Shown here: positions 36,801-46,760 of the stretch, piece by piece
Layout: every line of letters starts with the position of its first letter
Numbering within the stretch: the stretch's first letter is position 1
Source of the DNA: Microstegium vimineum
Lineage: Eukaryota > Streptophyta > Magnoliopsida > Poales > Poaceae
Length of the DNA stretch: 64,000 nucleotides
Assembly (NCBI GenBank): GCA_022036555.1
Contig: CM039139.1
Span: 3,184,441 to 3,248,440 of the forward strand
Direction of reading: 5' to 3'
The notes under the pieces: generated by a model
Told to the model about the DNA's origin: nothing
The model's input: the letters and a program-made list of their open reading frames with translations, nothing else
The model's database searches: none
Translations under genes and position numbers: made by a program

Positions 36801-39800
36801 ATTCCAGCTTTCATTGCCTCTGAACTTCCTTGGGAGTGTGTATCGAGAATCTAGACAAAGCCTCATTGACATGAAGTCGATGTTTCAGTTGCTTGAGGTA
36901 AAGCTGTATATTGAAATTATCAAGTCTCGAAAGCCTTTTAATTTCAGTTTCATACTCAACTCATGCTCTCTGATACTTCAGATTGGTTTTGATTTTTTTT
37001 AAGGAAAAACCTGGAATAAAGGATGAACCTCATGCACAACCTTTGCAGTTCAAGGGAGGGTGCATTGAATTCGAGAATGTTCATTTTGGGTAACTTTTGT
37101 TCTTTATTAACTTGTTGAGTGTAGCAAAGTGCTCATATTTTATTTCCTTAAAATATGCTTATGACACAACTAGCATCGAGGTGCTTATTTTCTTCTAACG
37201 ATTAATTTGATTTTTCTGGAAAAATATGGAAATATTACTCCTGTCCTAAATATGACCACATTGTGACTTGTGAGTGAGCATTTCCTTTCCTGAAACCTAA
37301 TTTTCAAATCTGAAATTATAGCAATCAAACTATCCTTTGGTCAGCTAAATCTTGTGATTCTATGTTTATAGTCTCTGTCATAATCACTTATAGAAGGTTA
37401 AACCAGCGAAATGCCACATGTTTGTATGTAACAAATTCTCCTTATCATTGTCATTTTAGTAAACATCACTATATAGATAGACAGATGTTACTATGTGAGT
37501 ATATCAGTATATGAACATACTAATGCACTCTAATCCCAAATTTATTATATATAAGTTACTGCACATGTGGGTACTACTTCTATTATTCTAGCAATAATAA
37601 TTTTAGAATACTGAGAAACCAGTTGAAGGTGTTTTCCTGTTTTAGTAGAATTAAGAAAAGATTATCATTATTTGGTTTATGGTGTAAAAACTGGAATAAA
37701 CTGACATATCAATGTATTTACTTATGTGATTCAGCGAATGATTGATTTCTTCCAGGTATGTACCAGAAAGATAAATGTATTTGTTAATGATTCAGCAAAT
37801 GATTGATTTTTTCCAGGTATGTACCAGAAAGGAAGATTCTTGATGGTGCCACTTTCACTGTACCTGCAGGAAAGAGTGTGGCCATTGTTGGAACTAGTGG
37901 AAGTGGTAAATATTTTTTTAATCAAATAATATCTTATGTTCTTTTAGCTAGACTTTGAGTTTGAGGTCGCTATTGCTTATCATATTTCACATTATACCAA
38001 TAGCTGAGAACCTATTTTTATTTTAATGAACTCGTTAGTTTGCTTCTACTGTTGATTAGATTCTGGATCCTAGTATCTAGTATTTCATAATAGTTCATAA
38101 ACAGAGATAGAATTTATTAGGCTCCATTTAGTGTTGAGATGGATCATGATAATCTTGTTTCGTGGAAACCCTTGAATATTGGTGGTTAGATTAACTAATT
38201 TTCTTCTAATCTATTTTGCAAATGGTGATATTGTATGTCAAACTACAAGTATGATGTAAACAACATTTGGTAGCAGAATTAGCTGACCTTCATTTTATTT
38301 TCCAAGAAGACCACGATATTTTTCATAATGCAGCAACTTAATAGTATATAAACACAACACAACAACTAGAGACTTGAATTCTTTTTGGCATACTAGAACA
38401 GTACATAATAAATGTGCAGTGAACAATGTAAATTAAGCATTGCCCAATGCTTTAATTTCTTGTACCCACTCCTTTTTGTGGCAAATGGCATGATTTCCAG
38501 GAGTTGATGCACATGCATTTTAAGGTCCTCCTTGGCTTGTCTTCTGTCTATGCTTCCTCCCAAAACAATCTTAGGATCAAAGAACCGGCAATAGCCAGCT
38601 AGTGTTCAGCAAGTTATACCTAAGCCTCTTCTCTAAAACAATGTTCAAACCAATATGTACATTTTGACACCCAACTAGTGTTATCTGGGTATGATCCTGT
38701 TGATAATCAACTGGCATGGGTCTATATTTTACCTATTTGAGATTATATACCAAATCTTATCTTCTTGATGAACATGGTGAACTGTTTTGCATAATTACGG
38801 AAATATCTTATTTATGCTTAAGTGTGGGCCTTAAAACTTGTTTTACAAGAAGAGTGCAGATTTGGTGCCCCAGGGTGGCTGCCACCCTCGTTACTAAAAT
38901 ACTATGTTGCAGTGTTTCAAAAATCATAAAAAAAATCATGTATGTAGTATTGTTGTACACATAAAGTTAAGTATAGCCGCAACAATTAAGTTTGAAATTC
39001 ATCCTAGATACCAAGAAACAAAATAGACAAGCAGTCAACCTGGCAGTGTTCATCATGTGCTGACAGTGCCACTTATGTTTTTTTAATCTCAGCATCAAAG
39101 ATGAATTTCAAACTGAATTGTTGCGGCTACACTTAACTTTAGGTGTACTACATATGTGATTTTTGTGATGATTTTTGAAACATTGCAATATGGTACCTCA
39201 GAACGAGAATTTGTGTTCAGCATGAGCATCACTGAGGATTTCTTAACTGTGCCTTTCTTATGCAGGGAAATCAACTGTTCTTAGACTTCTGTTCAGATTC
39301 TTTGATTCAACTTCAGGATCTGTAAGAATATAGAAGTATTAAGTCCTCTCAAATTTCATGTTGATCTAGCCGACACTCATCTTATGGTTTATTGACTTTC
39401 AGCTATGTATATTGAAAATTCCATCCACCTGATTTTTTTGGCGTTGCTTTCCTGACAGATACGAATTGATGGGCAAGATATCCGAGGAGTGACACTGGAG
39501 AGCCTTCGAAAATGTCTAGGTGTTGTACCTCAGGACACGGTAAAATCCTCTGGTATACAGTTGTCAGTGCTGCTGCAGTTTTCAAACTAGAGAGAAATGT
39601 GTGAATTAGCATTTCTTTGTTAAGTTCTGTTTTATAAGCTGGTTTTCCATGTACAAATTGGAACTTCTGATTGCTATCATGGTTGAACATCTTGAATATT
39701 TCTTTGACATTCAAACACGAGTCCAGTAAGGCAGTAACTATAAAAGACAATGATAGAACAATATTACGTCTGGAATTCTGGATTGTGGGATTTATCTAGC

Positions 39801-41093
39801 ACAAGAGAATTCCAATAGCAAATGAACAAAGTTTTGGTGCCCTATGCAACTTTCTTAAATGTAGTGGATCAGTAACTATATTGAAGTTCTTATGTTATTA
39901 AATTTTCTAGGAATTGTGTCTATACATGCTAACATATGCCTGTCAGCACTGTTCAAAGCCCAACCAAGCTCACATCATGAATATGAGTGCAGGTACTTTT
40001 TAATGACACAATTAAGCATAATATACAGTATGGGCGGTTATCAGCAAAAGATGAGGAGGTACCTATTTTCTTCCTAGACATTCCAAAGTTATAGGGCATA
40101 TAGCATGATAAGACATTTTGTTTTGGAATGATATAGTTTATTTCTATACAGGTCTATGATGCTGCCCGACGTGCTGCTATTCATGATACAATTATGAACT
40201 TCCCGGACAAGTACGACACAGTAGTAGGAGAACGAGGATTGAAGGTGAGAATATATTGTAATTTGCCAAATGATGAAATTTGTAACCTGCTGTTACCACA
40301 TCCAGAATATCTAGCAAATTTGGTGTACTTTGTTGCAGCTAAGTGGTGGGGAGAAACAACGAGTGTCAATAGCCCGTGTATTCTTGAAGGAGCCCTCCAT
40401 TCTGTGAGTGTTCCTTGCTTTTTGTAGTAATTTTTTCCCATTTAGATCTCGATGACCTGAGCAGTGTGTCACTGTGACCTATTGAGGAAGCCACTCTGTT
40501 AGATGCTCTGTTTCTGTTTATGCTTCTGTGAGAGTTCTCGTGATATGTTGGCCTTGCTGAATTTAGTTGGTCTAATTTCAAATTACTTGCAGGAAACTTT
40601 TTTGCAAATAGTAGGCTTATCCAATGCCCGTTTGTCTTGACTTTTTTCTTCTGCGCTATATCAGACTATGTGATGAAGCTACTAGTGCTCTTGACAGCAC
40701 TACTGAAGCATCAATTTTGAATTCTCTGAAATCCTTATCGGCTGACCGAACATCAATCTTTATTGCTCATCGACTCACAACTGCAATGCAGTGTGATCAG
40801 GTATGCTTTTGTAACTTCGCAAGAAACTATAGTACGTTTTGAATCTATTCTCCAGACATGTATTTGAATTTCAATGCAAGTGGTGATTTGTGAATGTTGG
40901 TTGGTTTAATCTTGCCTCAAGTATTTGGATGATTCATGTTTATTTTCAGATAATTGTTTTGGAGAATGGGAAGGTAGTAGAACAAGGACCACATGATTTT
41001 CTTCTGTCAAAGGGTGGGCGATATGCAGAATTGTGGTATCAGCAGAACAGCAGTGACGCCGGTGATTCTGCTGCAGTTAGCCTAGAGGTTTGA
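30812..41093 (+). CDS. ATM3: Mitochondrial half-size ABC transporter, ATM3/ABCB25 type
   Basis: Twenty exons: 30812-31084, 31782-31994, 32375-32561, 32794-32855, 34721-34764, 35178-35280, 35464-35571, 35709-35792, 35888-35948, 36346-36491, 36781-36897, 37004-37089, 37817-37905, 39266-39321, 39459-39539, 39993-40058, 40152-40244, 40339-40403, 40665-40800, 40950-41093. They total 2214 nt and give 737 aa, close to the usual size (about 730). The N-terminus is Arg/Ser-rich without acidic residues, as in a mitochondrial presequence. The membrane domain spans about residues 150-440. The nucleotide-binding domain has Walker A GTSGSGKS (520-527), Q-loop Gln568, signature LSGGE (624-628), Walker B ILLCDE (Asp648, Glu649) and H-loop His680. 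Plant ATM3 sits in the inner mitochondrial membrane and exports a glutathione-linked sulfur species needed for cytosolic Fe-S cluster and molybdenum cofactor assembly. All catalytic residues are present and no stop is seen. The gene symbol is by family resemblance. Confidence 0.93.
31400..31570 (+). mobile_element. Possible LINE 3' tail in intron 1
   Basis: The phrase 'gggatggcagagctcctgcc' followed by an A-rich stretch (31556-31580) resembles the 3' ends of L1-type elements in grasses, like the end of the LINE in intron 4. There is no coding part and I did not find a target duplication. Confidence 0.3.
33411..34543 (+). mobile_element. 5'-truncated L1-type LINE in intron 4 of the ABC transporter gene, 10-bp TSD
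   Basis: It is flanked by AATACGTGCC at 33401-33410 and 34544-34553. Near the left end is a poly-G run (33429-33443). Plus-strand frames encode the C-terminal zinc-binding region of plant LINE reverse transcriptases (zf-RVT): KVGDGSAVLFWSHLWNDN near 33615-33670, then VFTWLFLMDRLNTRN, SVLCDGNVEETAFHLFFSCP and FGQRCWQHLG at 33950-34130. The right end is A-rich. The frames contain stops. It is sense to the host gene and lies wholly within the intron. Confidence 0.88.
34972..34990 (+). repeat. Poly-G run (19 G) in intron 5
   Basis: A run of 19 G residues lies between exons 5 and 6 of the ABC transporter gene, on the transcribed-sense strand. Confidence 0.9.
37711..37831 (+). repeat. Tandem duplication of about 63 bp covering the exon 13 splice acceptor
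   Basis: Two units start at 37711 and 37774 (AATGTATTT...). Each contains TTCAGC(G/A)AATGATTGATT, a TTCCAG acceptor and GTATGTACCAGAAAG. The second acceptor (AG 37815-37816) is the one that keeps the frame. The first (AG 37754-37755) would read Tyr-Val-Pro-Glu-Arg and then TAA. Confidence 0.9.
38887..39207. mobile_element. Foldback (long inverted repeat) element in intron 13
   Basis: Two arms of about 110-120 bp are inverted copies: CTCGTT...GTTTCAAAAATCAT...GCCGCAACAATTAAG...GAAATTCATC, against GATGAATTTC...GAATTGTTGCGGC...ATGATTTTTGAAAC...AACGAG. A spacer of about 90 bp lies between them. It has no ORF and no clear target duplication, so the superfamily is unassigned. Confidence 0.75.
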
Positions 41094-41465
41094 TTGACGC
41101 TGTATACCTTTCCCTTCTGCAAGGAAAAAAGAAGGGAAAACACAATCATAACTGTGAGAGAGGGATGGAGCCAACTTGTCTGCCTTGTAAATGGAGGTAG
41201 GATTTTTGGTATGTGGGTGGCATAAACTTACAGTTCAATTTTCAAGATAGCCGGGAGGATTTTCTGTTTTTCTTTTCCTTAGATTTATATAGACGATCCC
41301 TGGCTCCCTGCATATTATGGTAATATAATAATGTAACATTTCTGTAGCATAAGGGATAAGCCCAGTAAATATTCAATTGCCATTTCAATATAAATGCTTC
41401 CATGCTGTTGTTTCTTATAAATACAACTTGCGTGCACGGTGCACCCAAAATTGGTCAAATCCGTA

Positions 41466-41912
41466 CTAAGAGCGCCCCCAAGAGTTTTCTAAATATTTTT
41501 CCAAAAAACTTAATGTTTTTCAACTTCTAAAAAAAATAGTGAGAGAAAAAAAAAGACCATCTTCAAGAGCTTTTATTAATACACTCCTAAAATATAAAAG
41601 ACAATTTAGATGAGAAGTTATGTACTATTTCTAAATTATCCTAATCATTTTATATATTTTTTTTTGTCTTCTATATTTACATCAAAAATCTTTTTCTATT
41701 TTTATTTTATATTTCCACGCCTTCTACCTTGAGTGGTTGTAACTCTATGCTCGACTTGGAAGTGTGTAACTTTACGTGAAATTAGGTGACTTTTTAAAAA
41801 AGTTTATAGGAGGATGAATCAGGGGTTGTTAGAGGTTTTTTTTCTCACATGGCTAAAAACCAAGGATTGAGAAAGGAAAGAATTTAGAGAGCTCTTGAAG
41901 ATGCTATAAGAG
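41466..41912. mobile_element. Probable MITE with degenerate inverted ends
   Basis: The left end reads CTAAGAGCGCCCCCAAGAG and the right end, reverse-complemented, CTTATAGCATCTTCAAGAG; the following 15 bases are also similar. The interior is AT-rich without an ORF. No target duplication is certain. Confidence 0.4.
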
Positions 41913-42473
41913 TGCAACGGTTCTCAAATAAAAGTCCCTACTTTTAATTTAAGAGTTTTCCCTATTTTAAAGTCTTAAATTTGTTGTTCATGCTCTAGTA
42001 GTAGTTCTCAAATTTGACCCCTTAAATCATTTAATAAACACTGACAATTATTGGTGCAAAACACTGTCAAAAAGCAAAGAGAGAGAGAGAGAGAAAGTAG
42101 GGGGTGAGGAGGGAAAAGTAGATCTAGAGTAGAGGGCTAAGTAGAAGCTATTGTTGGAGATGTTGTAAGATCATAAGTCATCTACTCCGTACCTTTCAGC
42201 TATATGATGAGTCCTGGCAAGTGTATTGGAGGAAAAAATTGATTGGTGCAGGAAACGGTTTACATGGTCTGGCACGGATCAAATTAGGTGAGGGAAATGC
42301 AAGGTAGCTTTAGGACTATAGCCTGCAAGGCTGCAAACTAACCAAACTTCTAAACTTGAGAGGGCTCGTCATTCTCAACCTAAAAGGTTTGCAAGGGCGA
42401 TTCTGGCAAGAATGGACCAAGCCCTGGTATGACAACGCTATGCAACGACAAAGGGTTTTTTTTTGTGTGTGGA

Positions 42474-42500
42474 GGGGGGGGGGGGGGGGGGGGGGGGGGG
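42474..42500 (+). repeat. Poly-G run (27 G)
   Basis: An uninterrupted run of 27 G residues lies after a T-run and a TGTGTGTGG stretch. The true length may be uncertain in the assembly. Confidence 0.9.
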
Positions 42501-42837
42501 CTAGACGGAAGAAAAACATTCTAGGAACCGAAGGAGGATTTGTTGCTTGGGTTGCAAATATAAACATTGCTGGTATCGCTTCGGTACAGCATGTATAGAT
42601 GTATATGTGACAAAATAGGTGAAGTTCCCACGTATTGCCGCGGGAATTATATGATGAAGCTGATCGCATTGCCGTGGGAATTATACGATGAAGCTGATAG
42701 TAACATAGAAAATGGTCCAAATAGAGTTTATGGTCATTCTTGAATGATTGCTAAAGCTATTTTAGAATACTAAAAACCAATTGGAGTTTATTGCATCCCT
42801 ATTGACGGTATGCTTTTAAGCCTTTTTTTAAGACCAC

Positions 42838-42902
42838 CATGTGTTAGGGTGAATTAGAGTGGAATTAAGTTTAAGTTTCACTTCAATCCACTCTAACACA
42901 TG
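42838..42902. repeat. 65-bp palindrome, MITE remnant
   Basis: CATGTGTTAG...GAATTAGAGTGGAATT at the left pairs with the right arm TTCAATCCACTCTAACACATG. The phrase resembles the core of Tourist-type grass MITEs, but no flanking TTA/TAA pair was found. Confidence 0.5.
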
Positions 42903-43814
42903 TAGATCGATACAAACATGATTACATCCAAACAAGGACTAAAGAGCCCTAGGTTCGCCTATGGGGCCAAGACGAAATGACTTTGCATATTTATCTTTGC
43001 ACATTGCCACTACTCTAGACGAATTTGGCATCTCATCTTGTAGAGTTATTCCACTTCCACCCAGCAGAAGCCGCATGCAAGAAAATGTGTGGTAATACAT
43101 AGTATCGTGTCATATGAATGGTTGTGGATTATGATGGTTTAGGACCAGTTAATTGGAGTTGAACCAGCGGTAATATATACCTCAGTGGCCAGTTGCTCAT
43201 GCTCTGCTGTCGCTCACTGTTTCTTACCTTGCAGAATTGAATGGTTATGGTAGTACCATACTTTACAGTCTATAATATAATATACTAGTAGTAGCCTAGT
43301 AGGATTGCACGTTATAAGTATGGCCTATATATGGGGGCTGAGAAGTGAGAGAAGAACAAATTGCGGCGCTTATGGTAAGTTGGTAACGTATGGGCAGAGC
43401 TCTTACATGCATGCTCAAAATAGTCTCATAATCCAGAGCTAATATTTGTGATGCTCCTCGCATTTCTGAATCGTGTGGAGCTGTATATTCCTCTTCAAAT
43501 TCCGTTTGTCTCTGCTGGTCCATCACTCCTCACAGCTTGTGCTGCATTGCTCCTGTCCATAATCTGTCATACAAAAACTGCAGGCCTTAAAAGGCCTAGA
43601 TATCAGGCGTTCCGGTGCCTAGCTCTACAGTCCAATTAAAAATCCCATTTCTTCTCTCCAAGAAAGAAAATTTCCATTTCAGGACGAGCGGTCACAAATA
43701 CATAGATATACATGAGCTACCAGCTGTAGAATTGAAATCTTCTCCTCTAGTATCTCGCAACATAGTAGCACAAAAGTTGAAGGCAGATCGATGCATTGTC
43801 ATCATCATCTTAGG

Positions 43815-43815
<1 letters not shown>

Positions 43816-43862
<47 letters not shown>
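43816..43862 (+). repeat. (CT)n microsatellite just upstream of the bromodomain start codon
   Basis: About 23 CT units lie about 50 bp before ATG 43913, in the likely 5' UTR or core promoter. In plants GA/CT runs bind BPC-type factors; a role here is inferred only. Confidence 0.85.
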
Positions 43863-43863
<1 letters not shown>

Positions 43864-43912
43864 CTTTTTGTTGTAAGCAAGGAAGCACAAGATCGAGGAC
43901 CAGCAGAGATCG

Positions 43913-44935
43913 ATGTCTGGAAAAGGGAAGAGGCGAAGTGCTAGATTGTTGAAGCTGGAAGAGCAGAAGAACGACGGCGAGTCCTCCACCGCCGTCTGCC
44001 TCCTTGATCCCTGGCAAATAATCCGGAACAGCATTTCCGGTCCGAGCGCGCGAGGGAAAAGAAAAAGGAATGAAGAAATCCAGGTAAAAAAAAAACAAAA
44101 AAAGTAGATCTGCGGCCATTGGGTGCTGCCTTTCAACTCTCTTCGTATGTGTTTGTGTGTGTACCTTCCTCCTTCCTCCGGTTCTCATCTGCCGGATGAT
44201 TTTGAAGCAGCTGCAGGGAGAAGCTTCATGTAGCCACCAGGACCAATTATATGCAGCCAACAGCAGTACGTACCGAATTTTACGTCTTTGTTATCTTGAT
44301 GTTGCATTGCCTGCTTAGTTTAGACATGAGAGTTTCATATTGTTTTTGTTTCAGATAACTTACCAAACCAAAGCTCAGTAGGACAGATCATTGAGTATAT
44401 CCTTGACGAGTTGGAGCTGTAAGCTCTAGGCCGGCTCTCTTGTTTTGGCTTGTCCATCAGGCAGGCACCGCGTACGTAGTTTCCTGTTATGATGCATGCA
44501 TCTTCGTCTTTTGGCTTGCAGGAGAGACAGGCACGAGTTGTTTGCAATGCCAGATGACATACAGGTAGGAATCAAGAAATGAAATGATAGATCTGAATTG
44601 TACGTTTGTGTAGAAAGAGAGACTGAAACACGAAGCTACATGTCACACCATTAATTCTTGATGCACCTGTAGTTTCTTGTCGTTTCAAGAGAAGAGAAAG
44701 ACTGACGACATGGTGTTGGTGTTGCTATACAACAGGTGACTGATTATGCAGAGCTGGTGAGCAGGCCCGGTGACTTTGCAACATTGAGACAGAAGAACAA
44801 GGATGGCATGTACACGGCACTGGACCAATTTGAGGTCCGTTTCTTCTTGATTGACGCAGTTGCACGTCAATCATTATCCTTTCCATTTTACGGTTTTAAT
44901 TGAATAAGGAATAACTCACTATATATGATCTTGGT

Positions 44936-45032
<97 letters not shown>

Positions 45033-46438
45033 TATATGCGATCGCAGAACGATGTTTACATGGTGTTCCAGAAAGCGATAACGATGAACAGCCAGGACAC
45101 CGTGCCTTTCAGAGAGGTTTATTTCGTCACTCTCACCTAGTAGCCGCTCTTACTACTAATAATGGTACCTGAACAAACAATGCAAGAAGCCGTTAGACAA
45201 GGTCTTGTTGGTTTTCTGCATGCAGGCCATGGCACTGCTAGATCAAGCCAAGCTGGTGTTCATGTCCCTGAAGAGCAACCAGATGTTCTCGGAGACGGAG
45301 CTGGCGGCGTGGCGCCAGAGGCACGCGGACCAGCAGCTGCTGCAGCAGCCGATTACGCCGGAGGGGAGAGACGGCGGCGGCGGCGGCAGAGGCCCGTCAC
45401 GCCACACGGCTGCTGCGCCGCCGCTGCTGCAGCCGTCCGCCGCCACGCCGAGGAAGAGGAGCGCCGCCGCCGAGACGAAGAACGCCAACAACGCTCCGGC
45501 GAACCAGAAAGGGAGGCAGCGCGGCGCCAGGGAGAGCAAGCCCACGCCGCCGGGAAAGAAGGCGAGGAAAGGTACCAAGCCAGCGCTGTTTGTTACTGAC
45601 ACTGAAATGAACTTAGCTGATGACACGTACGCTGCTCCGTTCCATTGGAGACGCAGCGGGCTTTAACGGCGGTGCCGGTCCGGTGGCGGCAAAGAGGCTC
45701 ACTTACACCGACGACGAAGCTGCAGCCGATCGTGGCTGGCGGGCGATAGCGGCGACGCCGGTCTTCCAATGCCGGCACGTCACACTCAGCGAAGTAAGAC
45801 CCACTGGCCGATGATCTTTCGAAAAAAAAAGACCCACTGACCACCCAAAAGTCTCTATTCTGAAGCATTTTTTTTCTGGTGCTGGTGCAACGCAAATCGT
45901 GCTGCAGCAGGCGCAGGAGCAGACGTTCCGAGGCAGCCTGCAGCGGTTCGTGCGGCACGCGGGGCTCAAGGCGCGCGTGGCCGCCGAGTTCAGGACGCTC
46001 GAGTGCGGGTCGCGGGCCAGGCATCACAGCCCCGCCGCGCCGCCGCAGTGCTGGAACGGCGGCTTCGCTCCCAGCGCCGCCGGTTTCCTGCTCCCGCCGT
46101 CGCCTCGACCACCGACACCGGAGTGCAAGCTGGAGACGGACGAGGTGCTCAAGCTCTTCGTGTTCATGGCCACGCCCGCCGCCTTCTTGGGTAGAGCCAA
46201 GAAAATGTTCGGCCATGAGGAGCCAGAGGAGGAGGGGCAATCGACCAAGGCTGCCGACGACGATACTGAGCACGGGAAGAGCGAGCCATCATCGGCCGCC
46301 GCGTGCGGGCCGTTCGCGACGCCCAAGTTGGTCCCCGGCCGGCTGGGCTTCGGCCAGTTCGCGGCCTCTTCAGCACGCCCGTTCAAGCTCAAGTCCAAGC
46401 CTTTGGCGTCGAATGCTTCCGGCAAGAAGAAAGCGTAG
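43913..46438 (+). CDS. Bromodomain-containing protein (plant BRD7/BRD9-like)
   Basis: Nine exons keep one frame: 43913-44083, 44211-44265, 44355-44418, 44522-44564, 44736-44834, 45048-45116, 45226-45571, 45657-45793, 45911-46438, giving 503 aa. The N-terminus is basic (KGKRRSARLLKLEEQ, ARGKRKRNEE), nuclear-signal-like. Residues about 82-185 form a bromodomain: IIEYILDELELRDRHELF, PDDIQVTDYAELVSRPGDF (ZA loop), MYTALDQFENDVYMVF, and the acetyl-lysine-binding Asn158 in AITMNSQDTVPFREA. A Gln/Gly/Ala-rich linker with basic patches and a C-terminal region ending in Lys (ASGKKKA) follow. Bromodomain proteins read acetylated histones, often in SWI/SNF-type complexes. The exon 9 acceptor has two in-phase options (45908 or 45911). 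Intron 5 is mostly an AT microsatellite. The subclass is inferred. Confidence 0.85.
44941..45024 (+). repeat. (AT)42 microsatellite in intron 5 of the bromodomain gene
   Basis: The uninterrupted AT run occupies 84 of the 213 bases of the intron. It ends 23 bases before exon 6, in the region where branch point and polypyrimidine signals would sit. Confidence 0.95.
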
Positions 46439-46508
46439 CTCCTCCATCTTCGTCATCTGTCTCCATCGATCATAATCCTGTCTCATCGAACTTGAAAGAT
46501 ACATAATA

Positions 46509-46760
46509 CTCCCTCCATCTCAGTCATTCCAAAAATTTTGGAGAATCAAAACATCTCAAATTTGACCAAAAATTATAGACAAAACTATAAAGATTTATAA
46601 CATCAAATAGATATACTAAAAAAATATAATTAATAACGAATCTAATAATACTTATTTAACAACATAAATATTATTATATTATTATATAAGTTTGGTCAAA
46701 TTTAATAAACTTTGATTCTCCAAGATTTTTGAAATGACTTACAATTTAGGATGGAGAGAA
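46509..46760. mobile_element. Stowaway MITE (252 bp, TA target duplication)
   Basis: The ends CTCCCTCCATC and GATGGAGAGAA are inverted copies of the standard Stowaway terminus, flanked by TA (46507-46508 and 46761-46762). The interior is AT-rich and palindromic in places (TTTGACCAAAAATT versus TTTGGTCAAATTT). It lies about 70 bp after the bromodomain stop codon and probably in its 3' flank. Confidence 0.9.

Larger units (their letters stand above)
41094..43912. other. Intergenic region between the ABC transporter and bromodomain genes
   Basis: It begins with the ABC transporter 3' UTR. It holds a MITE-like stretch (about 41466-41912), a GA run near 42080, a 27-G run (42474-42500), two adjacent 34-bp copies of ATTGCCG(C/T)GGGAATTATA (about 42633-42701), a 65-bp palindrome (42838-42902) and the promoter of the bromodomain gene. 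No gene is recognised. Confidence 0.6.

Noticed and set aside
43692..43944. Serine/leucine or arginine/glutamate repeat proteins around 43800
   Set aside because: They are translations of the CT microsatellite.
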